DNA of 64,000 nt from assembly GCA_963664635.1 (NCBI GenBank), contig OY761542.1:4898001-4962000 (forward strand), given 5' to 3'. The notes beneath the pieces were generated by a model, which was not told where the DNA came from, made no database searches, and saw only the letters and a program-made list of their open reading frames with translations. The DNA comes from VXNE01 sp963664635 (GTDB lineage Bacteria; Pseudomonadota; Gammaproteobacteria; Pseudomonadales; Azotimanducaceae). Numbering within the stretch: the stretch's first letter is position 1; each line of letters opens with the position of its first letter. The translations under genes and the position numbers were made by a program. Positions 24,402 through 33,859 of the stretch are shown here, piece by piece.

Positions 24402-25160
24402 GTGACCCCGGAACAGCGGTTTCGCTTCGACCTGGAGGGGTACGTCGTGGTTCCGGGCGTCCTGACCCGGAACGAGTGCGCGGAGCTGTCCGAACTCGCC
24501 GATCAAGCCTGGCCCCGAATGCCCGAGGACGGTCCGTACCGGCGCCTGGAGGCGTTCTCGCGCTGGGGAAAGCCGTTCCTCGACCTCATGGACCACCCGA
24601 CGGTCCTGCCCCACCTGATCGAACTGCTCGGCTCGCGCATGCGCGCGGACCACGACTACACGATCTTCACGCAGGCGGGCACGGATCCCCATCGACTGCA
24701 CGGCGGGCCCCGGCGCTACGAGACGGACCACTGGTACTACTACAGCGACGGGATCATGCGGAACGGCCTCACCGTCGCGACCTGGGCGCTCACGGATGTG
24801 GGTCCCGGGGACGGCGGTTTCGTCTGCATTCCAGGGAGCCACAAGACGAACTTCCTCCCCAACCTGCCGGACGACGTCCGCCGGCTGGAGCGCCTGCCCG
24901 ACTACGTCCGCCAGCCACCCGTCCGCGCGGGCGACGTGCTGATCTTCACGGAGGCGCTGATTCACGGCAGCGCGCCATGGCGCGCCGGGCACGAGCGGCG
25001 GGCGCTGCTCTACAAGTACAGTCCTCCGCACTCGACCTGGCGAAAGGAGCCCTACGACATCGACGCGTACCCCGAGGCCACCGAGCGACAGCGGCGGCTC
25101 ATGGCCCCGCCTTCGGTGGAGGACCATCCCCGCGTGCTGTCGCAGGCGCCGTTAGGGTGA
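24402..25160 (+). CDS. Phytanoyl-CoA dioxygenase (PhyH) family protein
   Basis: A 252-residue PhyH-fold protein beginning at a GTG with GAGGTAGG upstream. Diagnostic segments are GYVVVPGVLT at the N-terminus, RLHGGPRRYETDHWYYYSDG in the metal region, GDGGFVCIPGSHKTNF, and the distal histidine in ALIHGSAPW followed by an arginine. The first His/Asp pair is not the simple HxD, which is seen in a PhyH subfamily with LHGG, so activity is likely but untested. A decayed fragment of a close relative lies at 33628-33783. It is followed by the sigma factor gene 55 bases later. Confidence 0.85.
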   Translation: MTPEQRFRFDLEGYVVVPGVLTRNECAELSELADQAWPRMPEDGPYRRLEAFSRWGKPFLDLMDHPTVLPHLIELLGSRMRADHDYTIFTQAGTDPHRLHGGPRRYETDHWYYYSDGIMRNGLTVATWALTDVGPGDGGFVCIPGSHKTNFLPNLPDDVRRLERLPDYVRQPPVRAGDVLIFTEALIHGSAPWRAGHERRALLYKYSPPHSTWRKEPYDIDAYPEATERQRRLMAPPSVEDHPRVLSQAPLG

Positions 25161-25215
25161 CCGGCCTTCCCGGTGTCGTTTGAACATGCCGCCAGGACGC
25201 CGACAAAAGGACGGA

Positions 25216-25791
25216 ATGCAGGGGACCGACGCGGGCGCGAAAACGTTGCGCCTCATCGATTCGAGCGACGGAGCGCCGGCCGGCCAGCCCGGGACGGACA
25301 TCGCCGCCCTGTACCGCGACGTGTTGCCGGAGCTCCTGAGCTTCCTCACGCGCAAACTCGGCAACCGCCGCGACGCGGAGGACATCGCTCAGGACGCCTT
25401 CGAGCGGTTCTGCCGCATGGCCGACACGGAAGACATCGCGAACCCCCGCGGCCTGCTGTTCGTGACGGCGTACCGACTGGCTCTCAACCACATACGAGAC
25501 CGTCGCGCGCAGGGCGACCGCCACGCGTCGAAGCGCGAGAACACGGATGCCGCGGCGGACCCGAGCAGGATCGTCGATGATCGGGAGCGACTCGGCCGTG
25601 CCTGGCACGCGATAGCGCGACTGCCCGAGAAGACCTGCCACGTGTTCCTGCTGCATCGCTTCGAGGGACTCACGTACCGCGAGATCGCCGGCCAGGTGGG
25701 ACTGTCGCAAAAGTCGGTGGAATACCATATGGGGCGCGCCTTGCGCAGCATCTCGCTCGCGCTGCACGGTTCAACAAGCGGGTACGAATGA
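25216..25791 (+). CDS. ECF sigma factor, FecI-like
   Basis: A 191-residue sigma-70 family ECF factor. Region 2 reads LYRDVLPELLSFLTRKLGNRRDAEDIAQDAFERF (residues about 30-65). Region 4 reads LPEKTCHVFLLHRFEGLTYREIAGQVGLSQKSVEYHM, a helix-turn-helix. The ATG at 25216 follows AAAGGACGGA. Its end overlaps the FecR start by four bases (ATGA), and a TonB receptor with a signalling domain follows. Together they form the three-part surface-signalling circuit in which an outer-membrane ligand signal releases the sigma factor. Confidence 0.9.
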   Translation: MQGTDAGAKTLRLIDSSDGAPAGQPGTDIAALYRDVLPELLSFLTRKLGNRRDAEDIAQDAFERFCRMADTEDIANPRGLLFVTAYRLALNHIRDRRAQGDRHASKRENTDAAADPSRIVDDRERLGRAWHAIARLPEKTCHVFLLHRFEGLTYREIAGQVGLSQKSVEYHMGRALRSISLALHGSTSGYE

Positions 25792-26816
25792 CCAGGACCG
25801 AGAACCCCGACGTACTGGAACAGGCCGTGGACTGGTTCGTCCGGTTGCGGGCCGGATCGGTCTCGACCGCCGATCGGCATGCACACGCGGAGTGGCTCGC
25901 GGCGAACACCGAGCACGCCCGCGTCTACGCATCGGTCGAACGGGACTGGCAAGAACTCGACGGCCTCGAGGACCGGGCGCGGTCCAGGCTGGCCCAGCTC
26001 AACCTGAGAGGCGCCCGCCGGCAACGGCATCGCGCCTGGGGAGTCGGCAGTCTCGCGACCGCCGCGGCCGCGCTGGTCGTTGTCGTCCTGCTCGTCCAGT
26101 TTGGCGAGCGGCCGACCGAACGGCGGTTCGAGACCGTCAAGGCCGAGCAGCGCCAGATCGCCCTGCAGGACGGCTCGCGGGTCCATCTCAACACCGACTC
26201 CGAGATCGACGTGCGATTCGCGGCGTCCGCCCGGGAGGTCACGCTGCGCAGGGGCGAGGGTTTTTTCGACGTCGGCTACGATCCCCGCCGCCCGTTCATC
26301 GTCCGCGCGGGCGGTAGCAGCGTGACCGCCGTAGGCACCCGTTTCGCCGTGCTGCTTGGCGGCGGGAACGACCTGACCGTCACCGTACTCGAAGGTCAGG
26401 TGGCGATCGCCCCGTCCGTCGGGTCCCTCGATACGTTTCCCCCGGGCACCGACGCCGCGGAGCCAGCCGGTGTGGAGCCGTCCCCGGGCCGCCTGTTCCT
26501 CGCGCCCGACCGACAGGCCCGACTGGGCCCGGACGGCAGCATCCGCGCGGTCGAGGTGGTCAATGCCGAGGACGTGACCGCGTGGCAGACAGGCAAGCTG
26601 GTGTTCGACAACGCTCCGTTGCGCGAGGTCGCGCGCGAGGTCTCGCGGTACACCTCGGGCGAGATCCGCGTCGCGTCGGGCGTGCCGGACCACCCCGTCA
26701 CCGGCATCATCCAGATCCGCACTGCAGGAAACATGGCGGACCTGTTGTCCCGAGTCGTCCCCGTACGAGCCGTCGCCGAATCCACTGAGCTGACGATCCT
26801 CTACGACGCGCCCTGA
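25788..26816 (+). CDS. FecR-family anti-sigma regulator
   Basis: A 342-residue inner-membrane protein. The N-terminal cytoplasmic DUF4880 domain (DWFVRLRAGSVSTADRHAHAEWL, residues 15-40) binds the sigma factor. A single membrane helix (GVGSLATAAAALVVVVLLVQF) lies near residues 84-104. The periplasmic FecR domain includes LQDGSRVHLNTDSEIDV, and the DUF4974-like C-terminus includes LVFDNAPLREVAREVSRYTS. It relays contact from the TonB receptor's STN domain to the sigma factor. It is translationally coupled to the sigma gene and 13 bases from the receptor gene. Confidence 0.9.
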   Translation: MTRTENPDVLEQAVDWFVRLRAGSVSTADRHAHAEWLAANTEHARVYASVERDWQELDGLEDRARSRLAQLNLRGARRQRHRAWGVGSLATAAAALVVVVLLVQFGERPTERRFETVKAEQRQIALQDGSRVHLNTDSEIDVRFAASAREVTLRRGEGFFDVGYDPRRPFIVRAGGSSVTAVGTRFAVLLGGGNDLTVTVLEGQVAIAPSVGSLDTFPPGTDAAEPAGVEPSPGRLFLAPDRQARLGPDGSIRAVEVVNAEDVTAWQTGKLVFDNAPLREVAREVSRYTSGEIRVASGVPDHPVTGIIQIRTAGNMADLLSRVVPVRAVAESTELTILYDAP

Positions 26817-26829
26817 CCGACGCCCGACC

Positions 26830-29406
26830 ATGCGCCTCCCACCGCGGCGAAAAAACCTGGCAGGGCGTCGGCCCTTAGGGTGTTCCGCCTGTCGCGTGTC
26901 GTTCCTGTCGTACGTGCTGGCCGTCCTCATTGCGACGGTCAATCCGGCGTACGCCGAAGGCAGCAGCGAATCTGAAGGGGACAACATGCACCAGCAGGCC
27001 GCGAACGCGACTGAATCGGCCCTTGCGAGGCCAGTCGACTTCCATATCACGGACACGGACGTGACGACGGCGCTGATCGCGTTCGGCGAACAGTCGGGGC
27101 TCTCCGTCCTCATCAGCGAGGATGCCCGCGACGCCTCGACCACCGGGCTCATCGGAACCTTCCCGATCACCAAGGCCCTCGAGCGCCTGCTCGAGGGCAC
27201 GGGGCTCGAACACTCGATGGAGGGGACGGCCGTCATCGTCTCGCGACCCGCGGCGGCGGTGCACGGGGCGTCGGACTCCACGCGGGACCACGAGGCCCGC
27301 GGACAGTCGGACGGGCGGTCACCGCTTGCGGCGTTGGTCCGCAGGTCGGTCGCGGCGTTCGCCGCAGTGGTTGCCGCGGGGGGCACCCCGGCCCTGGCCG
27401 AGGCCGACGATCAGGCGGACAACGCCGGCGCCCAGGAAACCAGCGTCATCGAGGAGGTCATCGTCACCGCGAGAAAACGCTCCGAGAGGGCGCTCGACGT
27501 CCCGATCTCGCTCACCGTCCTTGACGAGACCACCATGCGCGACAACAGCGCGAGGAGCATATACGACGTTCTCGAGCTGGCTCCCGGAGTGAATCTCTCC
27601 GACGATACCGCCGGGGGAGCTCAACGCATCACGATCCGCGGGACGTCCACCACGTCAGGGTCGCAGTCGGTGGGCTACTACGTGGACGATGTGCCATTCG
27701 TCGGTCTGGTATTGCCGATCAACCCCGATGTGCGCGCATTCGATATCGAGCGCATCGAGGTCTTGAGGGGTCCGCAGGGCACCATTTTCGGCGATGGCTC
27801 CATGGGAGGAACCGTGCACATCGTGACACGCGACCCCGACCCATCGGCCTTCGGGATGCACGTGGACGCCTTCTACGGGAGCTTCGGTGACGGCACTACC
27901 AAGGGTGCCCGCGGGATGATCAACATTCCGCTGGTCCAAGACCAACTGGCGTTGCGCATGGTCGGCTTCGACGAGGACCGCGGCGGCTGGCTCGACAACG
28001 AGAACGAGGATGACGCCAACGACCGTGACGCCAGCGGTTACCGCGCCAAGTTGGCGTACACGCCCAGCGACTCGATCAAGATCGTTGCTACCGCCTGGCT
28101 GAACGAGGAACGCGGCTGGGATGCGGAAGACAGAGCGACCGACGACGGCACGATACCTCCAGGCGGTGCATTCGGCGAAACGGAGTATGACCGATACACG
28201 CTAGCCGCGACCGTGAACCTCGGCCCGGGCGAAGCCCTGTACGCCTATGGAACGACGGAATACGATCACCTTCTCACGATTCCCGCCTTCGCCGGCTTCG
28301 TCATTTTCGCGAACATCGGTGCAGAAATAGATACCCATGAGCTGCGTTACTCCGGGGCCGCAGATCGCTTCACCTACACCGCCGGCGTGTATTCCAGAGA
28401 CGCAGAGGTTCCTTTCGGCCTGAAGTTCGTTGCGGACGGCATTCCGATCGTCGATACGGTGACCCTCCAGAACAACGAAGTCCGCGCCGTTTTCGGCGAA
28501 GTCGAGTACAGCTTGTCGGATGCCTGGGCCGCTGCCCTGGGCTTGCGCTATTCCCAGGAGGACCTCCACAATTTCGATACCCAGACCTTGATCGAAGCGC
28601 AAATCGACGCCGACTACCTGCTGCCGCGTTTCAGCCTCAGCTACCAGCCCAACGACTCCGCCATGTTCTATGGCAGCGTGGCGAAAGGCGCCCGTAGCGC
28701 GGTGCCGAACTTCACCGACGCGATCTTCCTCATCGATACCCTTGGGCTCCCGGTTCCCTACGAGCTGGTTCTGGATGCCGATTCGATCGTGACCTACGAG
28801 TTGGGTGTCAAGGCGGTCCTTGCGGAAGGCGCCTGGACCGTCGAAGCCGCCGTCTACTACAGTGACTGGGAGGACCTGTCGACAACGGTGCCCGTCGTTG
28901 GACTGGGAGGGCTGGTACTGCAGGTCAACACCGACGGCGCGGACATCAGGGGACTCGATCTCTCCACGACCTATGTCGCAGGCAACCTGACCCTGCACGC
29001 CGGGATGAGTTGGGTGGACAGCGAACAAAAGGCGGATGTCCCGAACACCGACCTGATGCAAGGCGATACCTTGCCCGAGGTCGCCGAGTTCATGGCCAAC
29101 GCGCACGCACACTACGGCTGGCCGCTCGTGGGCTCCTTCGAGGGCTTCAACGGCATGGCGCGGCTGGGCATTCGACACGCCGGAGAGCGCGAGGACCTCA
29201 CCAGCCTGGCAAACCTGCCGGGCGATGCAATGACGATGGTCGACGCGCGGCTCGGCATCGAAAACGACCGCCTGGGGGTCTACCTGTTCGGCACCAACCT
29301 CACGGATGAAGACGGCGCCCTGAAAGCCAGGGGGGTGGCGTCGAGCTTCGCAGCCACGCGGCCGGTCCCACGGACGTTCGGCATCGAGGTGAGTGTCAGG
29401 TACTAG
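26830..29406 (+). CDS. TonB-dependent receptor with N-terminal STN signalling domain
   Basis: An 858-residue FecA-type outer-membrane transducer. An N-terminal hydrophobic leader ends PAYAE near residue 42. The STN domain (FHITDTDVTTALIAFGEQSG to EGTAVIVSRP, residues about 70-138) should contact FecR. A second leader-like hydrophobic stretch ending GGTPALAEADD lies at about 175-195, directly before the TonB box EEVIVTARKRS. The plug (DVLELAPGVNLSD, RIEVLRGPQGTIFGDGSMGG) and a beta-barrel ending in an aromatic-type strand (EVSVRY) complete it. The ligand is unknown. The GC content appears somewhat lower than in its flanks. Confidence 0.9.
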   Translation: MRLPPRRKNLAGRRPLGCSACRVSFLSYVLAVLIATVNPAYAEGSSESEGDNMHQQAANATESALARPVDFHITDTDVTTALIAFGEQSGLSVLISEDARDASTTGLIGTFPITKALERLLEGTGLEHSMEGTAVIVSRPAAAVHGASDSTRDHEARGQSDGRSPLAALVRRSVAAFAAVVAAGGTPALAEADDQADNAGAQETSVIEEVIVTARKRSERALDVPISLTVLDETTMRDNSARSIYDVLELAPGVNLSDDTAGGAQRITIRGTSTTSGSQSVGYYVDDVPFVGLVLPINPDVRAFDIERIEVLRGPQGTIFGDGSMGGTVHIVTRDPDPSAFGMHVDAFYGSFGDGTTKGARGMINIPLVQDQLALRMVGFDEDRGGWLDNENEDDANDRDASGYRAKLAYTPSDSIKIVATAWLNEERGWDAEDRATDDGTIPPGGAFGETEYDRYTLAATVNLGPGEALYAYGTTEYDHLLTIPAFAGFVIFANIGAEIDTHELRYSGAADRFTYTAGVYSRDAEVPFGLKFVADGIPIVDTVTLQNNEVRAVFGEVEYSLSDAWAAALGLRYSQEDLHNFDTQTLIEAQIDADYLLPRFSLSYQPNDSAMFYGSVAKGARSAVPNFTDAIFLIDTLGLPVPYELVLDADSIVTYELGVKAVLAEGAWTVEAAVYYSDWEDLSTTVPVVGLGGLVLQVNTDGADIRGLDLSTTYVAGNLTLHAGMSWVDSEQKADVPNTDLMQGDTLPEVAEFMANAHAHYGWPLVGSFEGFNGMARLGIRHAGEREDLTSLANLPGDAMTMVDARLGIENDRLGVYLFGTNLTDEDGALKARGVASSFAATRPVPRTFGIEVSVRY

Positions 29407-29478
29407 GAAGCCTCGGAACGACCTGCCTCGAGTTCTCGCGCAGGTTTTTCATGACGCACAGCGCGGGCAGGAGTCACC

Positions 29479-30855
29479 ATGACTGCAAGGATCGATAGTT
29501 CACGACTCCAGACGCTGAAACAGCGTGAAGAAACACGCTACCTCGCGGAACGCCCGAAATCGGTGGCATTGTACGAGAGGGCAAAGGGCTCTCTGTTCGC
29601 AGGTGTGCCCCACACCTGGATGAACGACTTCATGGGCCGTCTTCCCCTCTTTATCGAGGAGGGCAGGGGAGCGTACGTGACTGACGCTGACGGTCATCGC
29701 TACCTGGACCTGCTTGGAGCCGACCATGGAGCGATATTTGGACACTCGCCGAAAGCCGTGGCCGATGCGGTAGCCGATCGGGTGCAGCGAGGCGTCATGT
29801 TCACGCTTCCCTCGGCGGACGCCATCTGGGTCGGGGAGGAATTGGCACGCCGTTTCGGCCTCCCGTACTGGCAGATTCACATGACGGCCAGCGATTCGAA
29901 CAGGACCGCGATCAAGATAGCCCGCGAGATCACCGGACGGAACCTGGTCCTCTGCTTCAATGGTTCCTATCACGGTACCGTCGACGAGACGTTGGTCACC
30001 GTCGTGGACGGCAGGATGATCACCGACCCCTATGGCGGCGCCTCGTACGGGATAGGGGCGCTACCCGACCCCGAGTCAAGGACGCGCGTGGTCGAGTTCA
30101 ACGACCTCGACGCATTGGAGCAGGCATTGTCCCCTCGGGATATCGCCTGTGTCCTCACCGAGCCCGCGATAGCGCAAATGTCGGTCTACCCCCCCGATGC
30201 AGGGTTTCATGAAGGGTTACGAGAGCTGACGCGTCGCTTCGGTACCCTGCTCCTCATCGACGAGACCCACAACATCGTTGCCGGCGCGGGAGGGTTTACT
30301 CGGCTCTGGAACCTCGAGCCGGACATTTTTGTCCTGGGCAAGGGGATCGCCAGCGGCATCCCCGCCTCTGTCATGGGGCTCAGTCAGGAGGTTGCCGACA
30401 AGGCCTTGCCCCTGTTCGAGAAGAAGTTCGTGCAAGGCATCGGAACCACGCTGTCCGCCAATGCACTGGCGGTTTCCGCACTGAAAGCGACTCTGGAGCA
30501 TGTCATGACGGAGTCGGCATACGAGCGGATGACGTCCGGCGCGGAGCGGATGGCCGATGGCATGGACAAGACGATAAAGGCCGCCGACCTGCCATGGCGC
30601 GTGGATTGTCTTGGCTGCAGGGTGGTACTCCGCTTCTCCCAAGCCGTACCGAGGAATTTTGCTGAACAGAGGGCGGAACGAAGCGGGTTGCAGGGGCTGG
30701 CCGAAACGGGCATGTACTTCCATACGTTCTATGCCAATCGAGGCATCCTCATTCCACCAGGCTTCTTTGCATTGATCTCGCCGGAAGTCACGGATGAGGA
30801 TATCGACTTCCACAACAAGGTGTTTGGTGAGTGCGTGAGCGAGCTGGTCGGATAG
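29479..30855 (+). CDS. Class III PLP-dependent aminotransferase
   Basis: A 458-residue fold-type I aminotransferase of the glutamate-1-semialdehyde/omega-transaminase class. The segments YLDLLGADHGAIFGHSPKAV, MTASDSNRTAIKIAREITGR and NGSYHGTVDETL fit the class. LLLIDETHN supplies the cofactor-ring aspartate, and the Schiff-base lysine is K288 in VLGKGIASG. The start follows GCAGGAGTC. It lies 73 bases after the TonB receptor on the same strand, so it may process the imported compound. Amino donor and acceptor are unknown. Confidence 0.88.
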   Translation: MTARIDSSRLQTLKQREETRYLAERPKSVALYERAKGSLFAGVPHTWMNDFMGRLPLFIEEGRGAYVTDADGHRYLDLLGADHGAIFGHSPKAVADAVADRVQRGVMFTLPSADAIWVGEELARRFGLPYWQIHMTASDSNRTAIKIAREITGRNLVLCFNGSYHGTVDETLVTVVDGRMITDPYGGASYGIGALPDPESRTRVVEFNDLDALEQALSPRDIACVLTEPAIAQMSVYPPDAGFHEGLRELTRRFGTLLLIDETHNIVAGAGGFTRLWNLEPDIFVLGKGIASGIPASVMGLSQEVADKALPLFEKKFVQGIGTTLSANALAVSALKATLEHVMTESAYERMTSGAERMADGMDKTIKAADLPWRVDCLGCRVVLRFSQAVPRNFAEQRAERSGLQGLAETGMYFHTFYANRGILIPPGFFALISPEVTDEDIDFHNKVFGECVSELVG

Positions 30856-30892
30856 GACGCGTCCTTACCGCACCGGCGCCGGGTGTGACGCC

Positions 30893-31885
30893 TCAAGCCA
30901 TCAGCCACCGTAACGAGTCGGCAAAGATCGCGCCGCCATGGTACGGGCTGTGGCCGCCCTCGCCGAAGACGTAACGGTAGTCATACCCCGCGTACTCGAG
31001 CGCCGAGGCCATCCGCCGGTTCGCGAGGGGCCAGTTGCCGAAGATGATGTCGAGGTCGCGCGCCCCGCTCTGCAGGAACACCCGCAGGGGCTTCCTGGGC
31101 GTCGACCGGATGAGATACGGATAGTTGTGCCCGCCGCGGATGTTCACGAAAGACCCCACGTGGGAGAGCACCCGGCCGAACGCGGACGGATCGTGCCAGG
31201 CCGCGTTGAACGCGCAGATGCCCCCGCTCGAGATACCGCAGATCAGGCGCCTCGCCGGGTCCTCCGGGAACCGCACGCCGACCTCCGACGCTACGAACGG
31301 CAGGAGTTCGTCGGCGAGGAACCGGACGTGCGCAGGGGTGACGCTGTCGTACTCCATGCTGCGATTGATCGAGGCTTCGTCCTCGGTCATCCCCGCGCGT
31401 CGGCCCGGCATGACGAACACCGCGACCGTCGGCGGCAGTTCCCCCGCATGGATGAGGGAGTCGAGCACCGCCGGGGCCCGCACCGGACCGTTCGGATCGA
31501 GGTACACATCACCATCCAGGAATACCATCAGCGAAGGCGCCGTCACGGACTCCAGTTGCTCCGGCGCGTAGACCCAGACGTCGCGGACGGTCCCCTGGTA
31601 GGTCCGGGTCCCCTCCCAACGGAGGAACTCGCGCACGGCGCCGCGCGGAACGTCCGGCCCCGGAAGCGCCTCGGGACACGGGTGGTACTGCCGGTCCCCC
31701 GGCACGTCCAGCGCTTCGAGCGCCTCCATGTTGGACCGGCCGTTCACCTCGGCGCGCAGGCCCTGGTCCAGGAAGGACTTGTCGAGTCCCAGGCGCAGGT
31801 AGTCTTCGACATCCATCGCCAACGCCGGCACGCTCGCCGCCGCCAGCGCACCCACCAACCTCCGCCTCGTGATCCCGTTCCTCAT
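30893..31885 (-). CDS. Exported alpha/beta-hydrolase esterase (enterochelin-esterase-like)
   Basis: A 330-residue protein with a twin-arginine leader (TRRRLVGALAAASVPALA). The esterase family signature follows: VWVYAPEQL, LMVFLDGD, the nucleophile serine in CGISSGGICAF, an aspartate in SGARDLD and a histidine in GEGGHSPYHGG. This resembles the Fes/IroE and esterase-D group that hydrolyses esters in the periplasm. The start is the ATG with complement at 31883-31885; a longer in-frame start would precede the leader. It is convergent with the aminotransferase and divergent from the transporter. Release of an imported ligand is a plausible role. Confidence 0.85.
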   Translation of the reverse strand: MRNGITRRRLVGALAAASVPALAMDVEDYLRLGLDKSFLDQGLRAEVNGRSNMEALEALDVPGDRQYHPCPEALPGPDVPRGAVREFLRWEGTRTYQGTVRDVWVYAPEQLESVTAPSLMVFLDGDVYLDPNGPVRAPAVLDSLIHAGELPPTVAVFVMPGRRAGMTEDEASINRSMEYDSVTPAHVRFLADELLPFVASEVGVRFPEDPARRLICGISSGGICAFNAAWHDPSAFGRVLSHVGSFVNIRGGHNYPYLIRSTPRKPLRVFLQSGARDLDIIFGNWPLANRRMASALEYAGYDYRYVFGEGGHSPYHGGAIFADSLRWLMA

Positions 31886-32024
31886 GTCGCTTCGTATCCC
31901 CCGCCAAAACCGGCTCCCCGCGATTCTCGCACCGACGGGACTTCGCCGAAACCGCCGGAATGGCCCCAGCGATGAAGAGCCGCCGACCACTGCCCTTAGC
32001 GCCTAACCCTTAGGAGCCCCGCCC

Positions 32025-33542
32025 ATGTTTCAAGGATTCCTGGCAAGGAAATCTCGCGAGAACCTGGACACCTTGGCCGGCGAAATCGGCCACGGGCTCT
32101 CCAGCGTGACCCTGGGGCTCGTTTCTCCCAGGACAGAAAAGAAAATGTACTGGTGGGGCGTCCCCAGTCTTGGCCTCATGGGCGTGAGTGACTTTCTCAC
32201 GCTGTTCCTGCTCTATTATTACAATCAGATTCTCGGGCTATCGGCCGTGCTCGCCGGGCTCGCGTTGTTCATATGCGTTGTCTTCGACGCGATTTCAGAT
32301 CCCGTAATCGCCTACTGGTCCGACAGACATAAAGGCGAATTCGGCAGACGAGTACCCTTCATGTTCATCGGGATCCTTCCGATGACCCTTTCCTGCCTCG
32401 CTCTCTTTGTCTTCCACCTCGGTGACGCACAGTGGATACTGTTTGCGCAACTGACAATCCTGATGTCCATCTTCCAGGTCGCCAATACGACCTTCGCCGT
32501 GCCGAGACTGGCCCTTGGCGTGGAACTCTACAAGGACTACTCAAAAAGGAATCGACTGCTCGGCACCGATCGGATCTTCGAGATCTCCGGAACCGCCCTC
32601 TGCGTATGCCCGATCCTGTTTCTCATGCCCGATTGGGATCAGGCACACCTTTATCCCTGGGCAGCCCTTTGGGTCTGCTGTCTCCTGGGTTGGTCTCTTT
32701 ACCTGGGGACAGTGAAGCTGAGTGCAGTCGAGAAGAACCTGCTTGAGCTGGACCGAACCGGAAAAGCCTCGGACTTCTCCTTTCCGATGTTGATACGGGA
32801 AATCAAGTCGCTAATCTCCAATCGCAACTGGATGACCCTGCTCATCGCGTTTCTCTTCTTCAGCGTCAACGGTGGCATTCAGACCAGCGACCAGGTCTAC
32901 CTGAACAATCACCTGTATCAATTCGACCCCAGGGATCTCTTTTGGGCGACCCCCCTGCAACTAGCCGGAGGCGCCGTCGCCGCTTTCCTGACCTGGCGCA
33001 TCGCGAAAGGAAGGAACAAGCGCAACCTCGTCCTGATTTCCAGCGGGCTGAGCTTCGTGGTTTCCCAGCTACTGATCGGGCTGATGGCCATGGACTACTA
33101 CCTGGGCTACAGCCTGGTACCCGATGCCGGCGGGGGGGTTCTGAGTCCCTTGTGGTGGATCTGGGCGTTTCACGGTTGTCTCAACGGCGCCATCTGGACT
33201 TTCTTCATGATCCTGGTGGTGTCGATGTTTGCCGACGTCGTAGAGGAGCATCAGGCGTCGACCGGGCCGAGATCGGACGGCCTTGTCCTTGTGGGGCGCA
33301 ATTTCGTCACGAAGTTGGTCGCGAGCGTCGGCGTTCTGCTCGCCGGATTCATGATCAACTGGGCAGGATTCGACGATGCCGCCACTGCTCAGTCGAAAGA
33401 GGTGGCGGTCTACAAGTTCGTGGTCATCAAGATCGCCGTCACTGCCGTGTTGATTCCCATGGCGGTGTTTTTCCTGGCCCGATACTCCCTGACTGAAGAG
33501 CAGCATCGGGCCAATCTCAGGACGCTGGGCTACGAAAAGTAG
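32025..33542 (+). CDS. GPH/MFS-family cation symporter
   Basis: A 505-residue transporter with about twelve hydrophobic segments. The melibiose-permease/GPH signature SDPVIAYWSDRHKGEFGRRVPF lies near residues 90-115. The central loop (residues about 225-270) and the C-terminal half with FFMILVVSMFADVVEEHQ match the same family. Such carriers move sugars, sugar acids or other small organics with sodium or protons. The start follows AGGAGCCCCGCCC. Its base composition is visibly less GC-rich than its neighbours. It is flanked by the esterase gene (divergent) and the PhyH remnant plus second TonB receptor downstream. Confidence 0.88.
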   Translation: MFQGFLARKSRENLDTLAGEIGHGLSSVTLGLVSPRTEKKMYWWGVPSLGLMGVSDFLTLFLLYYYNQILGLSAVLAGLALFICVVFDAISDPVIAYWSDRHKGEFGRRVPFMFIGILPMTLSCLALFVFHLGDAQWILFAQLTILMSIFQVANTTFAVPRLALGVELYKDYSKRNRLLGTDRIFEISGTALCVCPILFLMPDWDQAHLYPWAALWVCCLLGWSLYLGTVKLSAVEKNLLELDRTGKASDFSFPMLIREIKSLISNRNWMTLLIAFLFFSVNGGIQTSDQVYLNNHLYQFDPRDLFWATPLQLAGGAVAAFLTWRIAKGRNKRNLVLISSGLSFVVSQLLIGLMAMDYYLGYSLVPDAGGGVLSPLWWIWAFHGCLNGAIWTFFMILVVSMFADVVEEHQASTGPRSDGLVLVGRNFVTKLVASVGVLLAGFMINWAGFDDAATAQSKEVAVYKFVVIKIAVTAVLIPMAVFFLARYSLTEEQHRANLRTLGYEK

Positions 33543-33627
33543 GTTGGGCTATCGACGGTACTTGAGAGGCAGAGCGCGGTCCGCCCCGGCACCCGGGGCT
33601 GCATCCTGGATGCAAGCCACCGCGCCG

Positions 33628-33783
33628 GTCTTCACGGAGGCCCTGATTTACGGCGCGGCGGCGCTACAAGTAGAATCGTAGAATCTTCCGTACTCCACCT
33701 GGCGCAAGGTATCCTATGAGATCGGCGCGTACCCCGACGGCACCGAGTGCCGGCGACTCACGGACCCGCTCTCGGTCGGGTCA
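33628..33783 (+). pseudogene. Decayed 3' fragment of a phytanoyl-CoA dioxygenase gene
   Basis: Codons from 33628 read VFTEALIYGAAALQ before a TAG. Further on, STWRK, IGAYPDGTE, RRL and PLSVG match the end of the PhyH protein encoded at 24402-25160 (FTEALIHGSAPW, STWRK, IDAYPEATE, RRL and PPSVE). Stops and small indels remove any open frame. This fragment fills most of the 317-base gap between the transporter and the TonB receptor gene. Confidence 0.8.
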
Positions 33784-33859
33784 TCCCCCGGTACCGCACG
33801 AGCCGGAGGGCCCGTGACGGAAACGCTCCCGCCACCGTTGGCGAACGAAGGAGACAATC

